Source: Candidatus Poribacteria bacterium
GTDB taxonomy: Bacteria > Poribacteria > WGA-4E > WGA-3G
Length of the DNA: 64,000 nt
Reading direction: 5' to 3'
Assembly: GCA_022826805.1 (NCBI GenBank)
Contig: JAJDUH010000022.1
Span: forward strand, 26,657-90,656
Part shown: piece after piece, positions 21,141-31,375 of the stretch
Position numbering within the stretch: position 1 is the stretch's first letter
Layout: every line of letters starts with the position of its first letter
Notes under the pieces: model-generated
The model's input: only the letters and a program-made list of their open reading frames with translations
Told to the model about the DNA's origin: nothing
Databases searched by the model: none
Position numbers and translations under genes: made by a program

Positions 21141-21198
21141 TAGTTATTTCCCAAGGATCATTCAACCCAGAACAAATTTTTTACCAAAGGAAATTAGA

Positions 21199-21873
21199 AT
21201 GCTAACCGAACCGCAAGTCATCCAGTCAGTTGTAAGGTATTTTAGCAGACCTCAATTCAGCGGATTTTACACTCGACGCGAAGTAGGAATTCAAATGGGT
21301 TCTTCACGACGTCTTGCTGATATCGTACTTTACACAGATAATAATCCAACACAAATGGTTGTGATTGTAGAATGTAAGCGCGAAGGAATGCCCGGAATTG
21401 ATCAGTTAAAATCTTACCTTTCCGCTTCAGCTACAGAATTAGGCATATTTGCAAATACTGGTAATCCCAACCAGTGGCATTATTTTAAAAATTGTGGTAG
21501 TAATGAGTTTCAAGGGATTACTCTCGCCGATTTCGAGAATCGACTGAAGGAACTCAGACCGCTACCTGAACCTCAACGAAGGAAAGATTTAATGAATGAT
21601 ACCAAACTGAGAGCCCGCACCGCCTTGTTTGAACTTAAAGAAACTGTACTCACCGTTTTACTCGAATCCCGAGAAGCCGGTGAGGGACCTATCCAATATG
21701 AACCGATTAGACAACGTCTCGGTATACCCAAGGTAAATGAGCCATCTGCCAATACTAACTCGCTTATTATTGGTATTCTCGACCATCTTCAGACCGATGG
21801 ACTTGTTCAGTCTGAGACAAACGTTGGATGGCAGATCACCGAAGAAACTGCCTCACTTTTGAATGATGCTTAG
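21199..21873 (+). CDS. HSDR_N-type PD-(D/E)XK nuclease-domain protein with probable C-terminal winged helix
   Basis: GSSRRLADIVLYTDNNPTQMVVIVECKREGMPGIDQLKSYLSASATELGIFANTG, a D...ExK core; C-terminal LIIGILDHLQTDGLVQSE. Confidence 0.75.
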   Translation: MLTEPQVIQSVVRYFSRPQFSGFYTRREVGIQMGSSRRLADIVLYTDNNPTQMVVIVECKREGMPGIDQLKSYLSASATELGIFANTGNPNQWHYFKNCGSNEFQGITLADFENRLKELRPLPEPQRRKDLMNDTKLRARTALFELKETVLTVLLESREAGEGPIQYEPIRQRLGIPKVNEPSANTNSLIIGILDHLQTDGLVQSETNVGWQITEETASLLNDA

Positions 21874-21937
21874 AACTATATCTGCCCTGTAAGTAGGCAT
21901 ACTCGAATATGTTGTACCACAAACTGAAGGAGGTGAA

Positions 21938-22399
21938 ATGAACCCAAAACTCATTGAACGCTGACAAGCAGAATTTGAAACAGCAGATATAGAGGCAGTT
22001 CAGCAAATGCTTGCTGAAGCACCAGATCTCGTAAACGTGAAAATAAATCGGATATTGTCACTCCTTAGTGCAAGTATTAGGATCAAAGATCTCGATAAAG
22101 TCAAGGCACTTATGGAGGCAGGTGCCGACGTAAACAACAATGACCTAGGCACGCACTGGCCAAGCAAAGATTACGAGATTAACCGGTACCTCATCAGCCA
22201 GGGAACTGACGTCAATCAACCCTCCTATCTTGGGTTTCATGCCGTCGGCGTCGCCAACTTCGACTCTTTTTTGCTCATGGTAGAAAATGGGTTGGATCCG
22301 AATTTCGCATGGCCCTACAACGGCGAAACCTTACTCCATGTGCAATCCCGCCACTATCTCCTGTCCTTCCGTTCACAGAAATTCGTACAATCTCTGTAA
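21938..22399 (+). pseudogene. Ankyrin-repeat protein gene, disrupted (in-frame TGA near the start, truncated 3' end)
   Basis: MNPKLIER*QAEFETADIEAVQQMLAEAPDLVNVKINRILSLL...DKVKALMEAGADVNNND...VNQPSYLGFHAVGVANFDSFLLMVENGLDPNF; TGA at 21962-21964 where TGG would fit; no further ankyrin after GETLLH. Confidence 0.7.
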
Positions 22400-22418
22400 T
22401 CCGCGATTCAGACAAAAA
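22373..22418. repeat. Dispersed AATC(C)G...GATTCAGACA element (partial match at about 2545-2582)
   Basis: cagaaattcgtacaatctctgtaatccgcgattcagaca versus aatctgtgataatccctgattcagaca. Confidence 0.4.
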
Positions 22419-22420
22419 TG

Positions 22421-22449
22421 TTGTGTCATCTGGAAAAATGTTGTATAAT
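22421..22449 (+). promoter_or_regulatory. Sigma70-like promoter at rtcB
   Basis: TTGTGT (22421-22426), 17 bp spacer, TATAAT (22444-22449), 6 nt before ATG 22456. Confidence 0.5.
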
Positions 22450-22455
22450 AGATGT

Positions 22456-23913
22456 ATGGCACAACAAAACATAACACTCCAAAAACTTGACGAATACCGC
22501 TGGCGCATCCCGAAAAGCTACATGAAAGGCATGCGCGTTGATGGTATTGTCTATGCCAACGAGAAACTTCTCAGGCAGTCAAAAAGTGACGAGGCACTGC
22601 AACAAGTCGCAAACGTTGCACATCTCCCCGGTATTGTCAAACACTCACTCGCAATGCCTGATTTGCACTGGGGCTACGGCTTCGTTATCGGCGGGGTCGC
22701 CGCTACAGATCCCCAAGCAGATGGTGTCGTCTCTCCCGGAGGCATCGGATACGACATCAATTGCGGGGTCCGGCTCATCCGTACCAACCTTGATGTCTCG
22801 CAGCTTGAAGGGAAGCGGAAAGCGCTCGTCGCTAAATTGTTCGAGAATGTCCCGTGTGGTGTCGGATCAAGCGGCAAAATTCGACTCACCGTCCAAGAAG
22901 AGCGGCAGATGTTAGAAAAAGGTGCACTCTGGGCGATTGAGCGTGAATACGGACACCTAGGTGATCTCAACTTTACCGAGGCGACCGGATTTCTCCAACA
23001 CGCTAACGCCGATGCTGCAAGCCAACGCGCTTTAGAGCGCGGCAAAAACCAACTTGGAACACTCGGATCCGGCAACCATTTTCTCGAAGTCCAAACCGTT
23101 GACCGCATCTTTTACCGAGAAGCCGCTGACGCGATGGGGTTAAGCGAAGGCAGTGTATGTGTCATGATTCACACCGGTTCACGCGGCTTCGGCTATCAGA
23201 TCTGCGATGAACACGTCAAGAGTTGGGTCAAGGTTGCTGAAAGGTACGGCATCAACCTCCCTGACCGGCAGCTCGCCTCCGCACCGATCAACTCACCGGA
23301 AGGACAGGACTACATCACTGCCATGGCGTGTAGTGCAAACTATGCGTGGAACAATCGGCAATGTATCATGCACCTCGTTCGCCAGACCTTCATGCAATTT
23401 TTTGGAACAACCGAAAATGAACTCGGTTTGGAACTGGTCTACGATGTGGCACATAACATCGGAAAGTTTGAAAAACACACCGTTGATGGCAAAGAACGCG
23501 AGTTGTTTATCCATCGCAAAGGAGCGACCCGCGCCTTCCCCGCAGGACATCCAGAGATCCCCGAAAAATATCAGAAGGTTGGACAACCCGTGCTGATCCC
23601 TGGTGATATGGGGACAGCCTCTTATGTGTTGGTCGGTAATCCGGGCGCGATGGCAGAGACATGGGGCACAACCTGCCACGGTGCAGGTCGGGTTCTCTCT
23701 CGGAGAAAAGCAATTGCTTTGACCAAAGGACGTTCTATCCAGAAAGATTTAGAGGCACAAGGCATTTATGTTCGGGCAGAAGGGAGGCGCACGCTCCAAG
23801 AAGAGGTCTCTGAAGCTTACAAGGATGTCGATGAGGTCGTCCGCGTCGTCGATAAAGCAGGACTCTCACGCCGCGTCGCGCGTCTCCGTCCTATCGCAGT
23901 TGTAAAAGGCTAA
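22456..23913 (+). CDS. rtcB: RtcB family RNA-splicing ligase
   Basis: MPDLHWGYGFVIGGVAATD, GGIGYDINCGVRLIRT, LGSGNHFLEV, IHTGSRGFGYQ, HGAGRVLSRRKA; ORF opens at 22309 but homology starts at MAQQNITLQKLDEYRWRIPK. Confidence 0.96.
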   Translation: MAQQNITLQKLDEYRWRIPKSYMKGMRVDGIVYANEKLLRQSKSDEALQQVANVAHLPGIVKHSLAMPDLHWGYGFVIGGVAATDPQADGVVSPGGIGYDINCGVRLIRTNLDVSQLEGKRKALVAKLFENVPCGVGSSGKIRLTVQEERQMLEKGALWAIEREYGHLGDLNFTEATGFLQHANADAASQRALERGKNQLGTLGSGNHFLEVQTVDRIFYREAADAMGLSEGSVCVMIHTGSRGFGYQICDEHVKSWVKVAERYGINLPDRQLASAPINSPEGQDYITAMACSANYAWNNRQCIMHLVRQTFMQFFGTTENELGLELVYDVAHNIGKFEKHTVDGKERELFIHRKGATRAFPAGHPEIPEKYQKVGQPVLIPGDMGTASYVLVGNPGAMAETWGTTCHGAGRVLSRRKAIALTKGRSIQKDLEAQGIYVRAEGRRTLQEEVSEAYKDVDEVVRVVDKAGLSRRVARLRPIAVVKG

Positions 23914-24196
23914 AACGGACGAATGTCTATTTTTTTATCAGTTTTATCGGAACATGTTGAAAAAATAGGCAATCTTACCCTTTAAATTGCCCTTTTTCTA
24001 TTGGCACAGAAATTGCTTAGGTCTATGTAAGCCTCCTTGGGTAAGCCGGAGCCATAATTCCTAAAAGGTGTAATTTGCAAGTCTCTGTTGCACACGCGAG
24101 TTAGGTTAGGACCCTGAATCTTTTGGAACCAATTAGGAATATGGCTTCCAGCTTTTTTTTTACGTTTGTCTCCGCATCCCTTTTTATTTGAAAATA

Positions 24197-25630
24197 TTAG
24201 CCTACCCCAATTGCTCTCCGCAGCGTCTGAATCAATGTTCCCTCCGAAAACCATTTCCCTGCCACACGCCATGTACTGCTCGAAAACGTCGGATAAACGT
24301 GGATCATGCCGCTCAATTTCCGCAGTGGAATCCCCATCTGCATCGCCAAAACGTACTCGTGGATCACCTCTCCCGCATTGGCTCCCACAACGTGAACCCC
24401 TAATATTTTCCCGTTCCACCGGCTCGCGATAACTTTTGTGAAGCCTTGCGTCTCGCTTTCCGCAACGGCTCTGTCAACGTCCCCTTGGTCCAGTGTGAAC
24501 ACATCAACATCGCCATATTTCTCGCGTGCCTCTGCCTCGGTCATCCCACAACGAGCGACCTCTGGATCACAAAAAGTCGTCCACGGCACGACAGCATAGT
24601 TAATCGTTTTAGAGAAGGGGAAGAAAATATTTCGAAGGAGCAGTTGTGCTTGAAACGCTGCGACATGCGTGAACAGATAGTGTCCGATGACATCGCCTGC
24701 GGCATAGATATTTTTCACACTCGTCTGGAGTTTGTTGTTTACTTCGATGCCGCGTCTACCGACCCGTATCCCGATCTGTTCAAGTTCTAAACCCTCGACA
24801 TTCGGTGCACGCCCTGCGGCGATTAAAATCTTGTCGAACGTCTGTTCAACATTTCCGTCTTCGTTGCTACTAAAGGTCACCTTTGTGCCTTTTTGTTCTT
24901 GGGTCACCTGCCTGATGTTTGTATTGAGTCGGATAGTGAGACCATCTGCACGGAGGTAGTGCAGCATCTGATCAGAGACATTGAGATCTTCTTTTGTCAA
25001 GATTCGTCCGCTCCGTTGTGCTATCGTCACATCGGCACCGAGACGATGAAATGCCTGTCCAAGTTCAACACCGATTGGACCGGCACCAACAACAAGCATC
25101 CGGTTGGGAAACGCCTCTAATTCCCATACAGTCTCGCTATCCAGATAGCCACAAGATTCCAATCCGGGTATAGGTGGCGCAAGAGGACGGGAACCCGTAC
25201 TGATCACGAATTTTTTGCTTTTGAGGGTACGTGTCTCTCCACTTTCAGCATCTTCCACGACGAACGTGTTGGGCGATTCAAAATGCCCGTTTCCGAAGAT
25301 AACATCCACCCCCATCTCGCGGAATCGTTCAGGGTTGTCGTGTTCCTCTTCTATCGCGTGTTGGGTGCTTTGCACGTATCCTATCACCCGATGCCAGTCA
25401 GGTGCCGGAGATGGCGCAACAACGCCGTATTTCTCTGCGTTCTGAATATAATTCGCCACCTTCGCCGCTTTTAGGAGTGCTTTAGATGGCACACATCCCG
25501 TCCAGAGGCAATCGCCACCGATGCGATGCTTTTCCACAAGCGCCGTTTTTTTCCCTAACTTTGCGCCCGCCACGGCAAGCACGAGGCCTGCACTTCCACC
25601 GCCGATGATGGTCAAATCGTAAGTATCCAC
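24197..25630 (-). CDS. FAD-dependent pyridine nucleotide-disulfide oxidoreductase (mercuric reductase/dihydrolipoamide dehydrogenase-like)
   Basis: DLTIIGGGSAGLVLAVAGAKLGKKTALVEKHRIGGDCLWTGCVPSKALLKAA; YAAGDVIGHYLFTHVAAFQA; HVYPTFSSSTWRVA. Confidence 0.93.
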   Translation of the reverse strand: MDTYDLTIIGGGSAGLVLAVAGAKLGKKTALVEKHRIGGDCLWTGCVPSKALLKAAKVANYIQNAEKYGVVAPSPAPDWHRVIGYVQSTQHAIEEEHDNPERFREMGVDVIFGNGHFESPNTFVVEDAESGETRTLKSKKFVISTGSRPLAPPIPGLESCGYLDSETVWELEAFPNRMLVVGAGPIGVELGQAFHRLGADVTIAQRSGRILTKEDLNVSDQMLHYLRADGLTIRLNTNIRQVTQEQKGTKVTFSSNEDGNVEQTFDKILIAAGRAPNVEGLELEQIGIRVGRRGIEVNNKLQTSVKNIYAAGDVIGHYLFTHVAAFQAQLLLRNIFFPFSKTINYAVVPWTTFCDPEVARCGMTEAEAREKYGDVDVFTLDQGDVDRAVAESETQGFTKVIASRWNGKILGVHVVGANAGEVIHEYVLAMQMGIPLRKLSGMIHVYPTFSSSTWRVAGKWFSEGTLIQTLRRAIGVG

Positions 25631-25654
25631 GGTTTTCCCTCCACATTACACTAT

Positions 25655-27202
25655 CTATCGTTGTTGACGTAGCACTTTGCCGGGCAACTGTCCTGTCACG
25701 TTTCCATCTTCAACAACTGAAACGCCATTAACGAACACCCAGTTTACACCGACCGGAGATTGTACTGGATCAAACCACGTGGAGCGGTCTGCAACGGTCT
25801 CCGGGTTGAAGACGACGATATCTGCAGCAAACCCACGGCTAATTCTTCCTCGGTCAGACAGTCGAAAACGTTCCGCTGGGAAACCGCTCATTTTGTAGAT
25901 AGCTTCTTGCAGAGAAATTAATTGGCGTTCGCGCACGAACTTACCCAGATACTGCACGAAACACCCATAACTCCGGGGGTGTGGATGTGGAATGTTGTAA
26001 ACACCATCGCTGGCAATCATCATACGCGGGTGGTTTGCAGTGCGGTTCAAAATATCTTCATTTTCTTCAGGGGGCGTAGCCCACGGCATCACAAAGGTTT
26101 CAATCGCAGCTTCATCGCAAATGAGATCGAAGGCAAAGTTTTCATTAGATTTGCCCTCACTTTTGGCGGCTTCAGCGAGCGTCATTCCTATGAACCTACC
26201 AGAGCGGTTGTATCCCACGATTTGATTCCCTTGGCGTAACTCTCCCTGTAGGTGTGCGAGCGATTTTTCTCGAACGTCGGGATTTTCCAAATTTGCTAAC
26301 ATGTCAGCAGGTGCACCGGTCTGAAACTCCATCGGGAGCATCATTGCGAGATGGGTCATACCCGCCGGATAGAGATAGGATTCAAATGTCAAATCTATGT
26401 CTTCTCGCTCTACGCGTTTAAGGATTGCAGATGCCTCATCATCAACGCGTTCGTGCGAAATATGCACAGGAATCTCAGCGCGTTGGGCAATCTCGATTGT
26501 CTCCTCCCACGCCTGTTTTCTGCCGAGGATACGATAGCGGACGTGTGCTGCATAGATCGCATCGTAACTCGCAGCAATTTTTGAGAGATAGACTAACTCA
26601 TGCAAATCGGCATTTGCCGAAGGTTGATAATCGAGCCCTAAACAGAGACAGCATGCCCCCGCTTCTAACCACTCGCGTGTGGTACGTTCCATCACTTTCA
26701 GTTCATCAGTGGTTGCTGGACGTGGGTCCCACCCCATTGCTCCGAGGCGGACAGCACAATGTGGCACCTGTGGATAGAGATTCGCAGGGATTTTTCCCTC
26801 GAATATGCTCAGGTACGCGTCTGGTGTTTGCCAGTTGAGGGCGACTTCAGCATCTCCATAAGCAAATTGGGTATAGTGCCACATTTCCTGTGCTTGCTCT
26901 GGTGATAATGGTGCCCATCCAAAACCGTCTGGTGCCGCTAAGTGCGTCGTTACACCTTGACTAACGGCGGCGAACTGGTCCCGTCCACCCAGTAGCGCTA
27001 TTTCGGAATGCACGTGCACGTCAACAAAACCGGGACAAACGACCTGCCCCTCAGCAGAAATCCGACGCGATGCCTCTGCCTGTCCAAGGTCACCGATAGC
27101 CGCAATGCGATCATCTTGAATGCCGATGTCCGCTACAAACGGTTCCTGTTTACCTGTGCCATCGACGATATTTCCGCCAGAAATGATTGTCTTGAATCTC
27201 AT
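25655..27202 (-). CDS. Amidohydrolase, N-acyl-D-amino-acid deacylase (D-aminoacylase) family
   Basis: IISGGNIVDGTGKQEPFVADIGIQDDRIAAIGDL...VCPGFVDVHVHSE...GRISRGFAADIVVFNPETVADRSTW. Confidence 0.92.
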   Translation of the reverse strand: MRFKTIISGGNIVDGTGKQEPFVADIGIQDDRIAAIGDLGQAEASRRISAEGQVVCPGFVDVHVHSEIALLGGRDQFAAVSQGVTTHLAAPDGFGWAPLSPEQAQEMWHYTQFAYGDAEVALNWQTPDAYLSIFEGKIPANLYPQVPHCAVRLGAMGWDPRPATTDELKVMERTTREWLEAGACCLCLGLDYQPSANADLHELVYLSKIAASYDAIYAAHVRYRILGRKQAWEETIEIAQRAEIPVHISHERVDDEASAILKRVEREDIDLTFESYLYPAGMTHLAMMLPMEFQTGAPADMLANLENPDVREKSLAHLQGELRQGNQIVGYNRSGRFIGMTLAEAAKSEGKSNENFAFDLICDEAAIETFVMPWATPPEENEDILNRTANHPRMMIASDGVYNIPHPHPRSYGCFVQYLGKFVRERQLISLQEAIYKMSGFPAERFRLSDRGRISRGFAADIVVFNPETVADRSTWFDPVQSPVGVNWVFVNGVSVVEDGNVTGQLPGKVLRQQR

Positions 27203-27423
27203 AAAATACTCCTTGGTTGTTGATTTAGCCTATCACCAAAGGCGGTGTTTGTCAATAGAAAATCGGAAAGATCAAGTCCTGGATCATGACCCTCATCTGG
27301 AATTTTCTTTGACAAAAAATCCGATGCTTGATACAATAGAAGTTAGGATTTAGCCACTTTATTTTTTCAACTCACATAATTTAGTAACTCGGGATTTCCT
27401 GCCCTACAATAGGAGAAGAAACT

Positions 27424-27909
27424 ATGCATCGTGCCTACGCTTTCATCAGGATGTTGCTCACAAATCCCTATGCTGCATGCGGAGTAGCCATATTGCCCTT
27501 GATGATTGTGCTGATCGGTTGTAGTGAGACTTCTTCTGGCGGCAGCGGCTTGACGGATGTCGGACGCGATGAACCGACTATAGTGGATTCTGTTTTAGCG
27601 ATTGACGTCTTTGAGGACAGACCGGATGGTATCACCACAGACTTTTTTGCCGATGCTAACGACCGAGTGTATTTATGGATTCTATGGGCAAACGTAGCGA
27701 AACAACACACCGTTGAAGTCTCATGGTTCTCGCCAGATGATGATTTGGAAGATCCACCGTTCTGGAACGAGAAACAGACGCTCACATCAACAACTGGCGA
27801 TAAAATTACGTGGTTTTACATAGACCTACCTGATGATACAGGTGAGTGGTTCGTTGAAATTTACCTCGATGACCTCTTTGAACGGAGCCATGTCTTTTGG
27901 GTAGAATAG
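27424..27909 (+). CDS. Hypothetical lipoprotein-like secreted protein
   Basis: Hydrophobic N-terminus followed by LIGC lipobox-like motif. Confidence 0.6.
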   Translation: MHRAYAFIRMLLTNPYAACGVAILPLMIVLIGCSETSSGGSGLTDVGRDEPTIVDSVLAIDVFEDRPDGITTDFFADANDRVYLWILWANVAKQHTVEVSWFSPDDDLEDPPFWNEKQTLTSTTGDKITWFYIDLPDDTGEWFVEIYLDDLFERSHVFWVE

Positions 27910-27950
27910 TAAAGATAAACTCCGATCTTGGATAGCCAGAAGGAGAAACC

Positions 27951-29036
27951 ATGGATACACTCAAAATCGCACATATCGGTACAGGCAGGCGCGGGTCTGG
28001 AACTTATCTACCTATTATCTCAAAATTGACTGACGATCTTGAATTAGTCGCTGTTTGCGATCAACAGGAAGATAGCGTCGCTGAACAAGGCGAAAAATAC
28101 AACGTTCCCCATTATACAGACACTGAGCAGATGTTAGACACCGTGAGACCCGACATCTGTTCAATCGTGATTACCCCAAGCAACAATCACATTCCCGGAC
28201 TTCTCTGCTCTGAACGTGGCGTCGGTTATTGCACCGAAACGCCAATTGACACCGACCTCGGATGGGCAGATAAGATGATTGCGTCCGCACAAGCGAACGG
28301 CACGAAGTTGGAGGTCAACGAAAATTATTATCGCGTGCCTACCGAACGTATAAAACGCGAAATGATTTTGGCGGGCGTCTTTGGCAAAGTCAACGCCGCC
28401 TATAATGACTTCCGGGGACACGGTTACCACGGTATTGGACTCATCCGCAGTTACGTCGGTTTCGAGAATGAACCGGTACAAGTTTACGGTTTCCGAAAGG
28501 AGTATAACGTCCAAGACCACATCTGGCGGCGGGGGCAACCCAAGCGGGATACTGAAGATTGGCAGCATGCCGTAATTGAGTTTGAAGATGGTGCCGTCGG
28601 TGTCTTTAATTTTAGTAGTCTTTCTTACGGTTCTCCACTCCGCGGTTTTAACGGCTCAAAGTTCTACGCCGAACGCGGAATGTGTTTCCGAGATAGCGCA
28701 GTCATCTTGAACGAGACTGCTGACGCACAACGTCCGATTAACGTCTCACGTAAAACCAATACTGTTGACGGCTACAAAACACTGGCTGCGCTCGTCGCCG
28801 ATACCGATCCCAAAGTGGTCTGGGAAAACCCGTTGCAAAATTATCCTCTCAGTGATGGTGAGATCACTGTCGCATCGGAGTTGATGAGTCTTGTGAACGC
28901 CGTTCGCAACGATACTGAGCCTGAGTATGGGGCATACAACGGTCGTAAGGACCGCGAGATTGATGTCGCTATGGCACGTTCATGGGCAAATAATGGCGTG
29001 CCTGTCACCTTCCCGTTTGAATACGAGAAACGCTAA
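27951..29036 (+). CDS. Gfo/Idh/MocA family oxidoreductase
   Basis: IAHIGTGRRGSGTYLPIISKLTDDLELVAVCDQ; GVGYCTETPIDTDLGWADKMIASA; SD AGGAG. Confidence 0.9.
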   Translation: MDTLKIAHIGTGRRGSGTYLPIISKLTDDLELVAVCDQQEDSVAEQGEKYNVPHYTDTEQMLDTVRPDICSIVITPSNNHIPGLLCSERGVGYCTETPIDTDLGWADKMIASAQANGTKLEVNENYYRVPTERIKREMILAGVFGKVNAAYNDFRGHGYHGIGLIRSYVGFENEPVQVYGFRKEYNVQDHIWRRGQPKRDTEDWQHAVIEFEDGAVGVFNFSSLSYGSPLRGFNGSKFYAERGMCFRDSAVILNETADAQRPINVSRKTNTVDGYKTLAALVADTDPKVVWENPLQNYPLSDGEITVASELMSLVNAVRNDTEPEYGAYNGRKDREIDVAMARSWANNGVPVTFPFEYEKR

Positions 29037-29150
29037 ACACCATTTTCACCACTGCGCGATGCATCACATTTTCCTTGTCGTTTCCAGTAAAATCTTGTAT
29101 ACTATTAGATGGATAATTGGAGAAGCAAAAAATTTTGGAGGAATACCATT

Positions 29151-30074
29151 GTGAAAAAAATTTGGTCTGTTCTTATCCCGTTACTCGTTTTTGCTTGCAG
29201 CACGACGTTGATGGGAAATGAATGGGCGAACTACTACTTTCCAGATGCCATCGGAAGTTACTGGGTCTACGAAGATCATAACGGGAACGAATTGACGCGA
29301 TATGCAGTAGAATCAGAGAATATTGACGGCGACACCTATAGTGCTTTCAGTTATGATCCGGGTTTGGAAAATTGGGTAGACTTTGAGCATTATGTACACC
29401 CCTATTACTATCAAGTCGGGGATGACTGGGTGGTGTTCTTTGTCGGGACAGAAGTCCAAAACGCCGTTAAGGCGTCCATGATACAACAGATGGACGAAGC
29501 ACTCGTCGTAATGCGTCAAGCAATACAGGACCAGCTGCCTGAGGGATTAAACGTCACATTTGACATAGATTACGAAGTTGATGTGAAATCCCAAGATTAC
29601 TTCTATTTCCTACCGACACCAGCCACTTATAATGAAGAATGGACAGCGATTGAAGTAAATGTTGTCCTGACCATGACTATTGATATCAAGGGTTTACCCG
29701 TCGAGATACCCGGTGGTTCTACGCAAACTGCCACAACTTACACTACCTATGTAGAGGTTGGGAACGTCACAGGTACAGAAACAGTGGAAACAGATGCTGG
29801 CACTTTTGAAGACTGTTTGGTGGTTGAATATCGAACGGACGCATCATCTGAGACGGCTCTGTCTATGGAAGTTCCCCAGCAACCCGGCGTACAAGAACAA
29901 AAAGGCACATCCTACACGACGCTCTGGTTGGCACCTAACGTCGGTATTGTCAAGATGATACAGGAGCACCAACACGACGAAGCATCTGAGGCACTTGGAT
30001 TGGCACCTCCCGAAGACAAAGCCTTTGAATTAATACAATACGAAATTAAATCTTCAGGTTCAGAAAGCGAATGA
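29151..30074 (+). CDS. Hypothetical secreted/lipoprotein
   Basis: GTG start after [52 protein letters not shown]; promoter TTGTCG-17-TATACT upstream (29075-29103). Confidence 0.7.
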   Translation: MKKIWSVLIPLLVFACSTTLMGNEWANYYFPDAIGSYWVYEDHNGNELTRYAVESENIDGDTYSAFSYDPGLENWVDFEHYVHPYYYQVGDDWVVFFVGTEVQNAVKASMIQQMDEALVVMRQAIQDQLPEGLNVTFDIDYEVDVKSQDYFYFLPTPATYNEEWTAIEVNVVLTMTIDIKGLPVEIPGGSTQTATTYTTYVEVGNVTGTETVETDAGTFEDCLVVEYRTDASSETALSMEVPQQPGVQEQKGTSYTTLWLAPNVGIVKMIQEHQHDEASEALGLAPPEDKAFELIQYEIKSSGSESE

Positions 30075-31048
30075 GCACCTTCCCTATCTACCGCCCAAGG
30101 CGACTTCGCGCAAATGAAAACTTGCGCCGACTGGTTCGCGAAACAACACTTTCCGTCCATGACCTTATTTACCCAATGTTTGTCGTTCATGGGCACAATA
30201 CCGCAACTGAAATTTCTGCAATGCCTGGATGCTACCAGTATTCGGTTGACCTCCTCGTGACCGCTGCAAAGGAACTCGCTGCCCTCGGTATCCCCGGCAC
30301 AATCTTGTTCGGAATTCCAGAAGTGAAAGACCCGCTCGGTTCAGAGGCTTATGCCGACGACGGCATCATTCAACAAGCCGTCCGAGCGATTAAAGATACT
30401 GTGCCTGATCTGCTTGTGATGACGGATGTATGCCTCTGTGAATATACTGATCATGGACACTGCGGCATCGTTGAAGCTGGTGAAGTACAGAATGATCCCA
30501 CCCTTGAACTTCTTGTTAAGGAGAGCATTTCACACGCTCGCGCCGGTGCTGATGTCATCGCACCGTCAGACATGATGGATGGACGCGTTGGAGCAATTCG
30601 CGCCGCATTGGATGAAAGCGGATACCAAAACGTCCCGATTATGGCGTATTCTGCCAAGTACGCATCTGCCTTTTACGGTCCCTTTCGCGAAGCAGCGGAG
30701 TCTACACCGCAGTTCGGAGACCGCCGGGCTTATCAGATGGATTCAGCAAATGCTGAAGAAGCGTTACGAGAAGTCTCACTTGATATTGAGGAAGGTGCTG
30801 ACATTCTCATGGTAAAACCTGCGCTTGCCTATCTTGACGTAATCCAACGGGTCAAAACAGAATTTCAAGTCCCTGTTGCCGCCTACAATGTCAGTGGTGA
30901 ATATGCTATGATTAAAGCTGCCGCGGAAAATGGCTGGGTCGACGAAAAGCGCGTCGCACTGGAGGTATTAACCAGCATCAAGCGCGCAGGTGCTGATATG
31001 ATTTTAACCTATTTTGCGAAGTCCGTTGTTGAATGGCTAAAAAACTAA
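30071..31048 (+). CDS. hemB: Porphobilinogen synthase
   Basis: [68 protein letters not shown]. Confidence 0.97.
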   Translation: MSTFPIYRPRRLRANENLRRLVRETTLSVHDLIYPMFVVHGHNTATEISAMPGCYQYSVDLLVTAAKELAALGIPGTILFGIPEVKDPLGSEAYADDGIIQQAVRAIKDTVPDLLVMTDVCLCEYTDHGHCGIVEAGEVQNDPTLELLVKESISHARAGADVIAPSDMMDGRVGAIRAALDESGYQNVPIMAYSAKYASAFYGPFREAAESTPQFGDRRAYQMDSANAEEALREVSLDIEEGADILMVKPALAYLDVIQRVKTEFQVPVAAYNVSGEYAMIKAAAENGWVDEKRVALEVLTSIKRAGADMILTYFAKSVVEWLKN

Positions 31049-31093
31049 AGGGTTATCAGTCATTGGTTATAATTGCCGGTTAAGAAAAAAATA

Positions 31094-31194
31094 TGTAGGT
31101 TGGGTTGAACAGGAATTTATGAAAATTATACGATAGTAGACTTTTAAGGTTCACTGGGAAACCTGAAAGTACAAAAATACGAGTGAAACCCAAC
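31094..31194 (+). repeat. GTAGGTTGGGTTGA...GTGAAACCCAAC element, copy B
   Basis: Terminal motifs match copies A and D. Confidence 0.65.
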
Positions 31195-31225
31195 ACGTTC
31201 TTATACCGACGGATCCCTTTAAAAA

Positions 31226-31328
31226 GTTGGATTTCGCTACTTCTTTCTACACAAATGTGTTATTAAAATTGAGGTCTGAGTAGAAAGGCAAGAATTTTTA
31301 ATTTTTTCTGCTCAACCTAACCTACGTT
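31226..31328 (-). repeat. Inverted copy C of the GTAGGTT(G/A)GGTTGA...AGCGAAA(T/C)CCAAC element
   Basis: Reverse complement begins aacgtaggttaggttgagcag and ends gtagcgaaatccaac; tail-to-tail with copy B. Confidence 0.6.
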
Positions 31329-31330
31329 CT

Positions 31331-31356
31331 AATAATTGACGACTGACAACTATTAA
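31331..31356. repeat. Period-7 AACTGAN-type repeat
   Basis: aataattgacgactgacaactatta, just upstream of hemL. Confidence 0.5.
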
Positions 31357-31375
31357 AAAGTTTGGAGGAAATGCT

